DNA of 64,000 nt from QHXQ01 sp038322995 (GCA_038322995.1 JBBQGM010000008.1:6294-70293); one strand, 5' to 3'; shown: positions 32,959-42,024, counted from the first letter of the stretch. The notes: generated by a model from the sequence alone, not told the origin. Numbers and translations are program-made.

Positions 32959-35148
32959 ATGGAGAGGCTGCCGCACACATTCGACGCCATGCTGGCTCGT
33001 TTCGGGCGTCTGACGGAAATTCAGGCGCGGGCGATAGAGCCTTTGCTGGCCGGGCGCAATTGTGTTCTGGCGGCAGCGACGGCCAGCGGCAAGACTGAGG
33101 CGGCTTTAGCGCCGATGCTGGAATGCTACCTGCAACAGCGACAGACGGAAAACTCACAGCGACCAGCAAAGCAAATAAAGCCAATCAAGCAGAAAGCAGG
33201 TAAGAGCGACTTGCTTTTCCTGCCGACTGCTCCTGCCGCCTGCTTCGTGAAGAGGGCGCGCGTTTTATACGTGGTGCCAACGCGGGCGTTGGCGCGCGAC
33301 ATGGCGCGGCGTCTGGCCGAGCCGCTCAGGAAACTGGCGATCAGCATGGCCGTCAAAACCGGCGACGAACCCGCGCTCAACCCGGCGCGCCCGCCGGAGT
33401 TTCTCATCACGACGCCCGAATCGCTGGATTCGCTGTTGGCGAACAGACCGCGTCTGCTGTGCGATGTGCGCGCCGTAGTGTTGGACGAACTGCATCTTTA
33501 CGACGACACGCCGCGCGGCGACCAGTTACGCATTCTGCTCAACCGTCTCCGGCGCGTCCGCGCTTTCGCCTGCGCACGCGGCGATGCCGCAAACGAAGAA
33601 GTGCAATTCTGCGCCTTGTCGGCCACCCTGCCCGATCCCGCCAGCGTCGCCGCGCGTTACTTCATCAATCCCGTCTCAATTCAACTCACAGGGCAACGCG
33701 CGCTTGACGCCGAACTCCTGCCTTTGACCGGCCCACAGTCGCTGCGCCAACTCTTTGCCACATTACAGGAGCGTGGCTGCAAAAAGGTGCTGGCCTTTTG
33801 CCAGCGCCGCGCGGAATGCGAAGAATGGGCTTACCTGTTACGCGGCAGCGCACCTTTCGGCGACGAGGTGTTGGTGCATCATGCGAGCCTGAGCGCCCGC
33901 GTGCGGCACGCAGTGGAAGAAAAGTTTGCGCGCACCGGGGCCGCCTTGTGTTTTGCCACGGCGACGCTCGAGCTCGGCATAGACATCGGCGATGTAGATT
34001 TGATTCTGCTCGTTGGCCCACCCGACAACTTCGGCTCGTTTTTGCAACGACTCGGCCGCGGCAACCGGCGCACCACGCGCACGTCGGTCGCGTGCTTCTA
34101 TCGCACGCCGACAGAGCAGGCGCTCTTTCGCGTCTTCCTGCGCGCCGCACGCAACGCAAGCGGCACGGACAACACTGCTGCCGGCGCGTTGCTGCGCTCT
34201 GAGAGCGGCGGTGTGTTTCGCCCCTCCGTCGTCGTCCAGCAACTCTGCTCTTACCTCAAACAAACGCGTCACGGCGAGCTTGAGCCGGCACATGCTTATC
34301 AACTCTTCGCTTCACCGCAGGGCGAGCCATTGCTGGACGAGCAGCAGTACGCGCAGATTGTAGATCATCTGATCGCCACGGGCTTCTTCTTGCCGGCGCG
34401 GGGCAGTGCGTTGCGCCCCGGCCCGCAGTGGCAGCAGCTCTATGAAGAGCGCACGCTGTACAGCAATCTGGCAGACAGCGGGCGCGCAGCGGTTGAAGTC
34501 ATTGACGACATCACCGGCCGGCGCGTCGGCGCGCTGGAGTCGTTCGCGCCAACCGGCACGACTTTTCTCTTGGGCGGACAGGCGCGGCGCGTCGTGTGGA
34601 CGCAGGGCCGACGGCTGCTGGCCCACGCCGCCCCGGACAATGCGGCAGAGGCTCGCGCTCCGCGCTGGCGCACGAGATGGCATGGTCTATCGCCAGCCTT
34701 AACCCAAGCCTTAGCGCAAGAGCTTGGCCTTCCGTGCCCTGGATTGGCGGGTGCGTTACCAATGATCGTCGAGCAACCGGAAAGCGCGGACGAACGCGCG
34801 CCGGATGTTGCAGGCCGAACATTGTTGTTTCACTGTGCCGGCGAGGTTTACGGTAAACTGTTGGGCGCACTGTTGGAAACGAAACAAGGCATGCGCGTTG
34901 GCGCATGCAACGAGTTCTGGGTCGAACTGGTGGGGTGCTTGCCGGAGACGACGCTGCTGTTCACCGAAGCAGAAACGGGCTCGCTGGTGGCTCGTCGTTG
35001 GCGCTCATTCGAGAGCGCCTTCGCTTTAGGCCGGTTTCAACCACAGCTTCCGCCCGCCGTCCGCCGCCAGAGCGTGATCGCCGCCTGCAACGTGCCGGAC
35101 TTCCAGCGTCGCTTCGCCGCCCGCAATACCCTTAACTCTCATCTGTAG
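32959..35148 (+). CDS. Lhr-like SF2 DEAD/DEAH-box helicase
   Basis: The 729-residue helicase has motif I ATASGKTEA (about 36-44), Ia VPTRALARD, Ib TTPESLDSLL, II DELHLYDDTP (DExH class), III SAT, IV LAFCQRRAECEEWA, V/VI FATATLELGIDIGDVD and QRLGRGNRR. The order matches Lhr/BrxHI-type ATP-dependent DNA helicases. The C-terminal 250 residues are family-specific. About 37 residues between motif I and Ia (roughly 61-97, QTENSQRP to CFVKR) have no counterpart expected in the family and match the intergenic repeat before the gene. It is the last gene of the ATPase module and converges on aroK. Confidence 0.85.
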   Translation: MERLPHTFDAMLARFGRLTEIQARAIEPLLAGRNCVLAAATASGKTEAALAPMLECYLQQRQTENSQRPAKQIKPIKQKAGKSDLLFLPTAPAACFVKRARVLYVVPTRALARDMARRLAEPLRKLAISMAVKTGDEPALNPARPPEFLITTPESLDSLLANRPRLLCDVRAVVLDELHLYDDTPRGDQLRILLNRLRRVRAFACARGDAANEEVQFCALSATLPDPASVAARYFINPVSIQLTGQRALDAELLPLTGPQSLRQLFATLQERGCKKVLAFCQRRAECEEWAYLLRGSAPFGDEVLVHHASLSARVRHAVEEKFARTGAALCFATATLELGIDIGDVDLILLVGPPDNFGSFLQRLGRGNRRTTRTSVACFYRTPTEQALFRVFLRAARNASGTDNTAAGALLRSESGGVFRPSVVVQQLCSYLKQTRHGELEPAHAYQLFASPQGEPLLDEQQYAQIVDHLIATGFFLPARGSALRPGPQWQQLYEERTLYSNLADSGRAAVEVIDDITGRRVGALESFAPTGTTFLLGGQARRVVWTQGRRLLAHAAPDNAAEARAPRWRTRWHGLSPALTQALAQELGLPCPGLAGALPMIVEQPESADERAPDVAGRTLLFHCAGEVYGKLLGALLETKQGMRVGACNEFWVELVGCLPETTLLFTEAETGSLVARRWRSFESAFALGRFQPQLPPAVRRQSVIAACNVPDFQRRFAARNTLNSHL
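33139..33252 (+). repeat. In-frame copy of the degenerate-word repeat inside helicase
   Basis: The stretch AGGTAAGAGCGACTTGCTTT-TCCTG and the following TGCCGACTGCTCCTGCCGCC nearly duplicate the repeat at 32853-32951. It stays open in the helicase frame for about 37 codons and lies between motifs I and Ia, where insertions are tolerated. Confidence 0.65.
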
Positions 35149-35159
35149 CTTAATCATGT

Positions 35160-35690
35160 TTACCTATCCTCGCCTGTCCTCTGTGTCTCTGCAAGTCCCG
35201 TCAAAATCTCCGCCGCGATCTCATCCACGCTCTGGGCGGCGCTGACACGGTGCTGGGCGAGTTGATAATACCTGCGCCGCTCATCATAACGCGCGCGGGC
35301 TGCGGCCGGGTCGCGCGCCAGCGGGCGCACGGTATCATCATGCACGATACGCTGCCAGCATAACTCAAAGGGCGCGTCGAGCCAGACCGTGATGCAATCA
35401 TATTGCGCGATGAGCGCGCGATTATCCGCGACCGGCCACGCGCCGCCGCCGAGCGCGATAATGCGCGCCGTTCCGTAACGCAAAGCTGTGTCCAAGGCGC
35501 GCGTCTCGGCCGCGCGGAAAGCCGCTTCGCCCGCTTCGGCGATCAACTGTTGCGGTGTGCGCCCTTCGATTTTCGTGATCGAGTCGTCCAGATCGATGAC
35601 TGCCTCCGTCAGTTGACGCGCGAGCGCACGCGCGACTGTCGTCTTGCCCGCAGCCATGAAGCCGATGATGATGATGCGCGCCGGTTGCAT
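35160..35690 (-). CDS. aroK: Shikimate kinase
   Basis: The 176-residue protein has the P-loop GFMAAGKTT (9-17; GxxxAGK variant), the shikimate-binding DLDDSI (33-38), the Arg/Gly block ALGGGAWP and the LID Arg in RPLARDPAAARARY. It phosphorylates shikimate at O3 in chorismate synthesis in the cytoplasm. It starts five bases after the aroA stop, so the two form an operon (aroA first). Confidence 0.93.
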   Translation of the reverse strand: MQPARIIIIGFMAAGKTTVARALARQLTEAVIDLDDSITKIEGRTPQQLIAEAGEAAFRAAETRALDTALRYGTARIIALGGGAWPVADNRALIAQYDCITVWLDAPFELCWQRIVHDDTVRPLARDPAAARARYDERRRYYQLAQHRVSAAQSVDEIAAEILTGLAETQRTGEDR

Positions 35691-35695
35691 AATCG

Positions 35696-37006
35696 TTATC
35701 TTTCAAGCACTGAGGCCAACAGCGGGAAGAATTCGGGGAACGAGACGGCGACGCAGTCCGCGCCGACGATCTCCGACTCGCCACGCGCGATCAGCGCGGC
35801 GACGGCGCAGGCCATGGCGATGCGATGATCGCCGTGCGCGTCGAGCCTTGCGCCCGTGAGTTGCACTGGCCCCTTGATGCTGAGGCCGTCCGCATATTCT
35901 TCGACCTCTGCGCCGAGGGCGCGCAGATTCGAGCGCATCGCGCTGATGCGATCTGTCTCTTTCACGCGCAACTCGCCCGCATCCTGAATCGTTAACCCGC
36001 CCGCGAGTTGCGTGCCGAGCACGCAGAGGATCGGCAACTCATCAATCAGCCCTGCGATCACGCTGCCACGCAAGACGTTTGCGCCGGCGCGTGGACTGGC
36101 GAGACCGCCGCGCACGCGCACGTCACCCACCGGTTCGTGCGCCTGCACACGTACATCTGCTATCTCCACCTGTGCGCCGAGCCTGTCGAGGGTGGCGAGC
36201 AACTGCGTGCGCGTCGGGTTCAGCCCGACCGCGCGAATAATTAAATCAGAGCCGGGCAAGAGTGCCGCCGCGACGAGGAAGAACGCGGCCGCGGAGATAT
36301 CGCCGGGCACGTGGCAGGCGCGCGCCGCCACGCGCGCGGGGCCGGCGAGCGAGATTGTTTGCGCGCCCGCACCAGCAAGCTTTGTTTGCGTTGTCTCCAC
36401 TGCGACGCCGAACCAGCGCAGCAGACGCTCTGTGTGATCGCGGGTCGGCGTGCGTTCGATCAACTCTGTGCGGCCGGCGGCGTTGAGACCAGCGAGCAGG
36501 ACGCACGACTTGACCTGCGCGCTGGCGACCGGCGGCGCGTAAACGATTGCGCGGAGCGGTTGTTGCCCGGCGACGACGAGCGGCGCGCGATCTTCGGCGT
36601 GGGCCGCAATGCGCGCGCCCATCAGGGTGAGCGGTTCGATGATGCGGCGCATCGGACGTGTGTGCAATGATTCGTCGCCTGTGAGCGTCGCAGTGAACGC
36701 TTGGCCAGCGAGCAGTCCGGCGAGCAGGCGCATCGTCGTGCCGCTGTTACCACAATCGAGCGGCGCGGCGGGCGCACGTAACCCCGCGCCCGCGATCTCG
36801 ATGGTCGTGTCCTTTCGTGTGACGGTCACGCCCAGTTGTTGCAGACAGGCGAGCGTCGCCGCGCAGTCGGCGCTCGTCGAAAAGTTTTCGATGCGCACCG
36901 GTTCGTCCACGCAGAGTGCGGCCAGCAGGGCCGCGCGATGCGAGATCGATTTGTCGCCCGGCATGCGCAAGTCCCCGCGCACGCGCCGGGCCGGCTGAAT
37001 CTTCAT
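35696..37006 (-). CDS. aroA: 5-enolpyruvylshikimate-3-phosphate synthase
   Basis: The 436-residue protein matches EPSP synthase: MPGDKSISHRAALLAAL at the N-terminus, GNSGTTMRLLAGLLAG (about 93-108), the RELRVKETDR-like ELRVKETDRI block, and DAHGDHRIAMA near the C-terminus. It condenses shikimate-3-phosphate with phosphoenolpyruvate. The length is normal. It is the first gene of the aroA-aroK operon; AGGCGG precedes ATG. Confidence 0.95.
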   Translation of the reverse strand: MKIQPARRVRGDLRMPGDKSISHRAALLAALCVDEPVRIENFSTSADCAATLACLQQLGVTVTRKDTTIEIAGAGLRAPAAPLDCGNSGTTMRLLAGLLAGQAFTATLTGDESLHTRPMRRIIEPLTLMGARIAAHAEDRAPLVVAGQQPLRAIVYAPPVASAQVKSCVLLAGLNAAGRTELIERTPTRDHTERLLRWFGVAVETTQTKLAGAGAQTISLAGPARVAARACHVPGDISAAAFFLVAAALLPGSDLIIRAVGLNPTRTQLLATLDRLGAQVEIADVRVQAHEPVGDVRVRGGLASPRAGANVLRGSVIAGLIDELPILCVLGTQLAGGLTIQDAGELRVKETDRISAMRSNLRALGAEVEEYADGLSIKGPVQLTGARLDAHGDHRIAMACAVAALIARGESEIVGADCVAVSFPEFFPLLASVLER

Positions 37007-37029
37007 CCGCCTATCTTAAAGCAAAAGAT

Positions 37030-37135
37030 TGTTCGCGGTCAGTTGGGCAACGGTATCTTCAGCGGGCCGCAACAGCACGCAGACAACGAACAGTTGCCGA
37101 CGGCCAACGGCCGGCCTGACAGTTCTTGACAGTCG
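37030..37135. repeat. Degenerate-word spacer upstream of aroA
   Basis: The spacer between the divergent aroA and RsbW-like genes includes GGTCAGTTGGGCAACGG near 37037 and CAGACAACGAACAGTTGCCGACGGCCAACGG near 37078, the same vocabulary as the other word hairpins. Pairing is imperfect. It probably also carries both promoters. Confidence 0.45.
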
Positions 37136-37249
37136 CGCGGCGCGCGTGTTACATCGTGCAGGCTTTAACTTACAGGATTGACCGGGGCCGTATAAGCCGG
37201 GCCTGACCGAAGCGCGCGGGTTGGGCCGCCACGTGCGCGCGTTGCGACT

Positions 37250-37663
37250 GTGACGGATGAAACGACAGAACTGTTGCTGCCCAGCCGCGTCGAGTCAATT
37301 GCCGCGGCCGCAGAGGCGGCCGAAGCGGTCGCCCGGCGCTTGGGCTTGAGCGAAGAGGCCGCCTACGGGCTGGACATGGCCATGCGCGAGGCCGTCACCA
37401 ACGCCGTGCTGCACGGTAACAAGCAAGACGCGAATGTGCCGGTCGAGATCATGTTCGCCGCGACGGGCGCGCAATTGGTGGTGACGGTGCGCGACCGCGG
37501 CCAAGGGTTCGATCCGGCCCAGGTGGCTGATCCGACCGACCCGCAGAATCTGCTGAAGGCATCGGGGCGCGGCATCCTCTTCATGCGTTCCTTCATGGAC
37601 GAAGTCGAGTGGGCGCGGCATCCCGAAGGCGGCACGGTCGTGCGTATGACGAAGAAGAAATAA
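37250..37663 (+). CDS. Anti-sigma factor serine/threonine kinase (RsbW-like)
   Basis: The 137-residue protein is a HATPase_c domain of the RsbW/SpoIIAB type, GTG start. It has the N-box EAVTNAVLHGNK (about 45-56), G1 VRDRGQGFDP and G2 GRGILFMRSFMDEVEW. RsbW-type proteins bind and inhibit a sigma factor and phosphorylate their antagonist. The next gene is that antagonist, 104 bases downstream. No cognate sigma factor is seen in the window, so the target is elsewhere. Confidence 0.9.
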   Translation: MTDETTELLLPSRVESIAAAAEAAEAVARRLGLSEEAAYGLDMAMREAVTNAVLHGNKQDANVPVEIMFAATGAQLVVTVRDRGQGFDPAQVADPTDPQNLLKASGRGILFMRSFMDEVEWARHPEGGTVVRMTKKK

Positions 37664-37667
37664 GAGT

Positions 37668-37741
37668 TTTCAATTGTCAGTTTTCGGTTTGCAGCTTTCG
37701 GCTGGCGACTGAAAACTGAAAACTCAAAGCTGACAACTGTA
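37668..37741. repeat. Degenerate-word hairpin between RsbW- and RsbV-like genes
   Basis: Words CAATTGTCAGTTTTCGGTTT and GCAGCTTTCGG pair with GACTGAAAACTGAAAACTC and GCTGACAACTG. The stem is imperfect and lies immediately after the anti-sigma kinase stop. Confidence 0.6.
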
Positions 37742-37766
37742 CACTTTCCGAAGGAGACTTCCCGCA

Positions 37767-38114
37767 ATGGCTGAACTGAACATTTCCGAACGGCAAGCCG
37801 GCGACGTGACCGTGCTTGACCTCGGCGGCAAGATTACGATTGGCGAGGGCAGCGTGGCCCTGCGCGGCGCGATCCGGCGGCTCATGGAAGAGGGCAAAAA
37901 GAAAATCCTCTTGAATCTGGCGCAGGTGGGCTACGTCGATTCGAGCGGTATCGGCGAACTGGTCTCCAGCTTCACGACGATCAATCGTGATGGCGGCCAG
38001 TTAAAGCTACTCAACCTGACGCAGAAGATTCAAGACTTGCTCGCCATCACCAAACTGCTCACGGTCTTCGACGTGTACGAGGACGAGGCGACCGGGCTCA
38101 ACAGCTTCAAATAA
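37767..38114 (+). CDS. Anti-sigma factor antagonist (STAS domain, RsbV-like)
   Basis: The 115-residue STAS-domain protein has the phosphorylatable Ser in VDSSGIGELV (about 57-66) and the DLGGKITIG first strand typical of SpoIIAA/RsbV. When dephosphorylated it sequesters the kinase encoded upstream, releasing the sigma factor. An AAGGAG site precedes ATG. A long hairpin with T5 follows. Confidence 0.93.
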   Translation: MAELNISERQAGDVTVLDLGGKITIGEGSVALRGAIRRLMEEGKKKILLNLAQVGYVDSSGIGELVSSFTTINRDGGQLKLLNLTQKIQDLLAITKLLTVFDVYEDEATGLNSFK

Positions 38115-38116
38115 AG

Positions 38117-38227
38117 CAGTGCTAAGAAGTCCAGAGAGTGCGGAGTCCGGAGAGTCATGCGAGTCAACAGACAATTTCTTTTGACTCGCATGACTCTCTG
38201 GACTCTATAGACTCGTCACTGCTTTTT
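38117..38227 (+). terminator. Long hairpin with T5 after RsbV-like gene
   Basis: AAGCAGTG at the left and CACTGCTT at the right frame an imperfect stem of repeated words (GTCCAGAGAGT, GAGTCATGCGAGTC against GACTCGCATGACTC and TCTGGACTC). T5 lies at 38223-38227, directly followed by the ATG of the next gene. It looks like a rho-independent terminator built from degenerate words. Confidence 0.7.
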
Positions 38228-38722
38228 ATGTTTCGCGCCACGTTTCGCCGTCTGCTCGCGCTGGACGATCCGCCCGAACGGACGGCGCTTGCTTTTGCCG
38301 TCGGCGTCTTCATCGCTTTCTCGCCGTTCCTCGGCCTGCACACGCTCCTAGCCACGCTCATCGCGTTCCTCTTTCGCTTCAATAAACTCGCCATCTACAC
38401 CGGCACGTTTATCAATAATCCGTTCCTGACGCTCGTGCCCATCACCTTCGCGTCTTATGGCCTGGGCGCACGGTTGCTGGGCCGGCCCGCGCATCTGCCG
38501 CGCGGCGGCCTGGCCTTGCTCAAAGATTCGCACCCGTTAACCGCCGCTTACTGGCACGAGTTGTTCACGCACGGTTGGGACATCCTGTTGCCGTTCGCCG
38601 TCGGCGGCCTCTGCCTCGCGGTTGTTTGTTCGCTGCTGGCCTATCCTGTAACCTTGCATCTGTTGCGCGCCGCACGCAGGCTGCGGACGGAAGGTGGCTT
38701 AAAGAAGCAGGCAGGGCGTTAG
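38228..38722 (+). CDS. DUF2062 membrane protein
   Basis: A membrane protein of about 164 residues: RTALAFAVGVFIAFSPFLGLH is the DUF2062 signature, followed by further helices (about 30-60 and 125-150). The ATG at 38228 directly abuts the T-run of the preceding hairpin, leaving no ribosome-binding site. A GTG at 38138 opens the same frame through the hairpin (30 extra residues), so the start is uncertain. Function unknown. Confidence 0.7.
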   Translation: MFRATFRRLLALDDPPERTALAFAVGVFIAFSPFLGLHTLLATLIAFLFRFNKLAIYTGTFINNPFLTLVPITFASYGLGARLLGRPAHLPRGGLALLKDSHPLTAAYWHELFTHGWDILLPFAVGGLCLAVVCSLLAYPVTLHLLRAARRLRTEGGLKKQAGR

Positions 38723-38854
38723 CGTGCATACGCCCGCCAACGCTAGGGCCACCGAGGCCACTGTTGCCGGTTAATCGGGCGGACAACTTTTGCGGCCCGC
38801 GCTTCATCACTTATTCGCTTCCGCCACAGCAAGCCGTTTTATTGTTCATAACTC

Positions 38855-40798
38855 ATGGCCAAATATCTTTGCATCGCCGTCGCCGTGCTTTTGCTCGCCC
38901 CGACACGAACGCCGGCCCAAGGCAACAAACCAACAACGGCCGCACCGGCGCGACCCGCTACCGGTTCGCCGCCGCCCGTTGCGCCCGCGCGCCAGCCGCG
39001 CGCAGGGGTGTTCGATCTGTCCGGGTACGGCGTAGAATTCGCGCCCGACGAGCGGCTGATCATTGTGCTCGCGGCGCTCGACGCGGCCGGGTTCGAGCCG
39101 ACACCGGGCAAAGCGCCAACCGCCTTCCGCGCGCAGTTGCGCCAAGCGCAAGCGACGCTCGAGCCGGAATTACAACGCCGCCTGCAACGCTTCTACGAGT
39201 TGACTAAACTACCGGGCCAGGCCACTGCGGCGGCGGAATCGGCGCGCTACGTCTCGCTCGCGTTCGCGTTGGGGCCCGCGCCGGAGTTTGCCGCGCCCGC
39301 GCGCACGGACGATCTCTTCCCCGGCGTCTTGGACGTGCTCGACTTCGCGCCGCTCGTGCGCGAGTTTTATCGCAAGTCCGGCATAGAGGCGCGCATGGCC
39401 GGCTACTTCAGACAGTATCAAGCGGCTGGCGATAGTTTGCGCCCGCTGACCGCCGAGACGGTGCGCGCCACGCTTGCCTTTTTACATACGCGCCCCACGA
39501 CGAGCGTGGTGGAAAAGGTTGCGCTCACGAACCCGACGGCCGCGCAGAAGCGGCAGGGCGTCAAGTTCACCTTGCGCGAACGCGAGCGGCGCTTTGTCGT
39601 CGTGCCTGATCTACTCGCCGCGCCCGGTGCGGTCAACCTGCGCGTCGTGCGCGACGATTATTTTCTGGTCATCCCGTTAGGCGGCGATTCGCGCGCCGCC
39701 GACCTGCGCCGCGCCTATCTGCAATTCCTGATCGATCCGCTCGTGCTGCGCAACAACCGCGCTATCGCCGCGCGCCGCGCCGACTTGCGCACACTGCTCG
39801 GCGGCCTGTCCGCACCGGCGGCCAGCGCACAAGCGAACACACCAGCGCAGAACGGCGCAAGCGAAGCCAAACAAGATGAGGAGCGGGAACGATTCATCGA
39901 GAGCACAGGCCCGCGCCGCGATGACGTGTTCACGCCGGTCACGCGCTCGCTCGTCGCCGCGACGGATGTGCAGATGAGCGCGTCGGCGCGGCTGCAAACT
40001 TTGACGCAGGAGACGAGCGCGCGGCTGCAAAAGGCCAACGAGAGCGAGCGTGCGCAGATCACGCAGGAGTTGCAAATGGCGCGGACGGCGGTCGAGGACG
40101 AGCGGACGGCGCAACTCGCCGACGCCTACGAGCGCGGCGCGGTGCTGGCGTTCTACTTCGCCGAGCAGTTGCGCGATCAAGAATTGGCCGGCTTCGACGT
40201 GGGCGATCTGTTCGGTGACATGATCACAAACTTCGACGTGGCGCGCGAGGGGCGGCGGCCGGCGGAATATGCGGCAGCGCGGGCGCGGGCAGTCGTCGCC
40301 CGGCAGCAGGCGCAGCAACGGGCGGCGGCGCTCACGGCCGGCGAGAGCGAGCCGGCGTTGGCTCGCCGCGCCCTGCTGGTCAAAAGTCTCGACGACGCGA
40401 ACGCGTTGCTGCGAGTGAAAAAATATGATGAAGCGGAGACGCGCTTGAAGACGTTGATGCAGGAGTATCAAAGCGAGCCGCGCGTTTTCTTCGCGCTCGC
40501 GCAGGTGGCGAGCAGTTCCGCGCAGGAGACGTTCGACGAGGCTTTGCGTGGCGAGCGACTGGGGCGTGCGCTCGCCAACTACCGCTTCGCCGTCGAACAT
40601 GCCGCGCTCGATAACGACTCCGACCGCGCGCTCGCCTCGCGCGCGCACACGGCGATGGGGCACATTCTCGCCTTTCTTGATCGGCGCGCCGAAGCGTTGC
40701 AAGAATTTGACGCGGCGCTTGGGTTGGGTGATGTAGCGAACGGCGCGTATCGTGAGGCCAAGGAAGCTAGAGACAAATTGCAGTCGCCGCCGATGTGA
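38855..40798 (+). CDS. Secreted Acidobacteria-type TPR protein of unknown function
   Basis: The 647-residue protein has a signal peptide (hydrophobic about 5-17, cleavage after PAQ near 22) and a Pro/Ala linker. A conserved alpha-helical domain follows (about 55-420, FDLSGYGVEFAPDERLIIVLAALDAAG-type start), then a coiled coil (about 380-440) and C-terminal TPR-like repeats (about 515-645). The family is common in Acidobacteriota-like genomes but uncharacterised. It is probably periplasmic. Length and frame look intact. Confidence 0.65.
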   Translation: MAKYLCIAVAVLLLAPTRTPAQGNKPTTAAPARPATGSPPPVAPARQPRAGVFDLSGYGVEFAPDERLIIVLAALDAAGFEPTPGKAPTAFRAQLRQAQATLEPELQRRLQRFYELTKLPGQATAAAESARYVSLAFALGPAPEFAAPARTDDLFPGVLDVLDFAPLVREFYRKSGIEARMAGYFRQYQAAGDSLRPLTAETVRATLAFLHTRPTTSVVEKVALTNPTAAQKRQGVKFTLRERERRFVVVPDLLAAPGAVNLRVVRDDYFLVIPLGGDSRAADLRRAYLQFLIDPLVLRNNRAIAARRADLRTLLGGLSAPAASAQANTPAQNGASEAKQDEERERFIESTGPRRDDVFTPVTRSLVAATDVQMSASARLQTLTQETSARLQKANESERAQITQELQMARTAVEDERTAQLADAYERGAVLAFYFAEQLRDQELAGFDVGDLFGDMITNFDVAREGRRPAEYAAARARAVVARQQAQQRAAALTAGESEPALARRALLVKSLDDANALLRVKKYDEAETRLKTLMQEYQSEPRVFFALAQVASSSAQETFDEALRGERLGRALANYRFAVEHAALDNDSDRALASRAHTAMGHILAFLDRRAEALQEFDAALGLGDVANGAYREAKEARDKLQSPPM

Positions 40799-40887
40799 GG
40801 GCGACGGGAGCGCGCTAACACGGCGAGTACGAAGAAAGGCCCTTGCCGCTTTGAACTTTGCGCGCAAACTGCAAAGTGGAGATAAAT

Positions 40888-41460
40888 GTGACAAGTGCGC
40901 CGGCAGTTTCCCCCCGCAAGGTTCTCGACATCGGCTGCGGCAAACATAAGACGCCGGGCGCAATCGGGCTTGACAACAACCCGCGCACCGCCGCCGACGT
41001 GATCCACGATCTCGACCGCGTGCCCTATCCGTTCCCCGACAACGAGTTCGATCTGATTATCGCCAATCAAGTGATCGAACATCTGGACAATGTGCTCGCG
41101 GTCATCGCCGAACTGCACCGCATCGCCCGCCCCGGCGCGCTCATTCGCCTCGACACGCCGCACTATTCCGACATCGCGTCTTACACCGACCCGACGCACA
41201 AGCATCATCTCACGACCGAATCGTTCGCTTACTTCACAGGCCAGCGGCCCGACTTCGATTTCTACAGCAACGTGCGCCTGCGCCCGCGCCTGATCCGCGT
41301 GACCATGCTGAAGCTCTGGCGGGCGCTCGGCTTCGAGTTGCTCGTCAACAGTTGCAACCGCTATCCGGCGTTGCGCTTCATCCGCCGCTTCTGGGAGTCG
41401 TACCTCTGCTACGTCATTCGCGGCAAGACCATCTATTACGAGTTTGAAGTGTTGAAGTGA
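40888..41460 (+). CDS. SAM-dependent methyltransferase
   Basis: A class I methyltransferase of 190 residues starting at GTG 40888 (GGAG 7 bases upstream; a TTG at 40858 is less likely). Motif I is VLDIGCGKHKTPGA, then GLDNNPR (ribose-binding Asp). The post-motif EHLDNVL and RPGALIRLDTPHYSD follow. A C-terminal region (SYLCYVIRGKTIYYEFEV) resembles lipid/quinone or polysaccharide methyltransferases; the acceptor is unknown. Confidence 0.8.
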   Translation: MTSAPAVSPRKVLDIGCGKHKTPGAIGLDNNPRTAADVIHDLDRVPYPFPDNEFDLIIANQVIEHLDNVLAVIAELHRIARPGALIRLDTPHYSDIASYTDPTHKHHLTTESFAYFTGQRPDFDFYSNVRLRPRLIRVTMLKLWRALGFELLVNSCNRYPALRFIRRFWESYLCYVIRGKTIYYEFEVLK

Positions 41461-41613
41461 GCGCCGCCGTAGAGGCCGCGCTTATGTTTGACACCCGCCG
41501 CGCTGCTAAGTTATAAGGGCGCGCGAAGCCAGCGCGCAGAAACTTTATGGCCATCAGCCATCGTGCGTTATGCCGTCGAGCGGGCCATTCATTTCATCGC
41601 TACCCGACAACAC

Positions 41614-42024
41614 ATGCCGCCAGCCAGTATCTTGATCGCAGACGATTACGACGATAACCGTGAGCTATTGCGGCTCACGTTGGAGATGGCGGGGCACGCC
41701 GTACACGAGACGCGCAACGGGCACGAGTGCGTCGCAGCGGCGCGAGCAGCCCCGTTCGCGCTCGTGCTGATCGACATCTCGATGCCGCAACTCGACGGTT
41801 GGGGAGCGCTCCGCGAGTTGCGCGCCGACGAGCGTACACGCCGGCTGCCCTGCATCGCCATCACTGCCTACGCTGCCGAACAGGACAGACAGCGTGCGCT
41901 CGCCGCCGGCTTCGATGCTTTCATCAGCAAGCCATATCACACCAAAGACTTGCTGGAACTGGTCGCGCGCTTATTGGCCGAACAAAGCAGCGTAGCGACC
42001 TGCGCGCCGGAAGCAAACCTGTGA
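41614..42024 (+). CDS. Response regulator receiver protein
   Basis: A lone receiver domain of 136 residues, best started at ATG 41614 (MPPASILIADDYDD). The acidic pair is ADDYDDN, the phosphoacceptor Asp is in VLIDISMPQLDGW, the switch Thr is in AITAYAA and the Lys is in FISKPY. No output domain. The stop overlaps the GTG start of the next gene (GTGA), so they are translationally coupled. Confidence 0.85.
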   Translation: MPPASILIADDYDDNRELLRLTLEMAGHAVHETRNGHECVAAARAAPFALVLIDISMPQLDGWGALRELRADERTRRLPCIAITAYAAEQDRQRALAAGFDAFISKPYHTKDLLELVARLLAEQSSVATCAPEANL

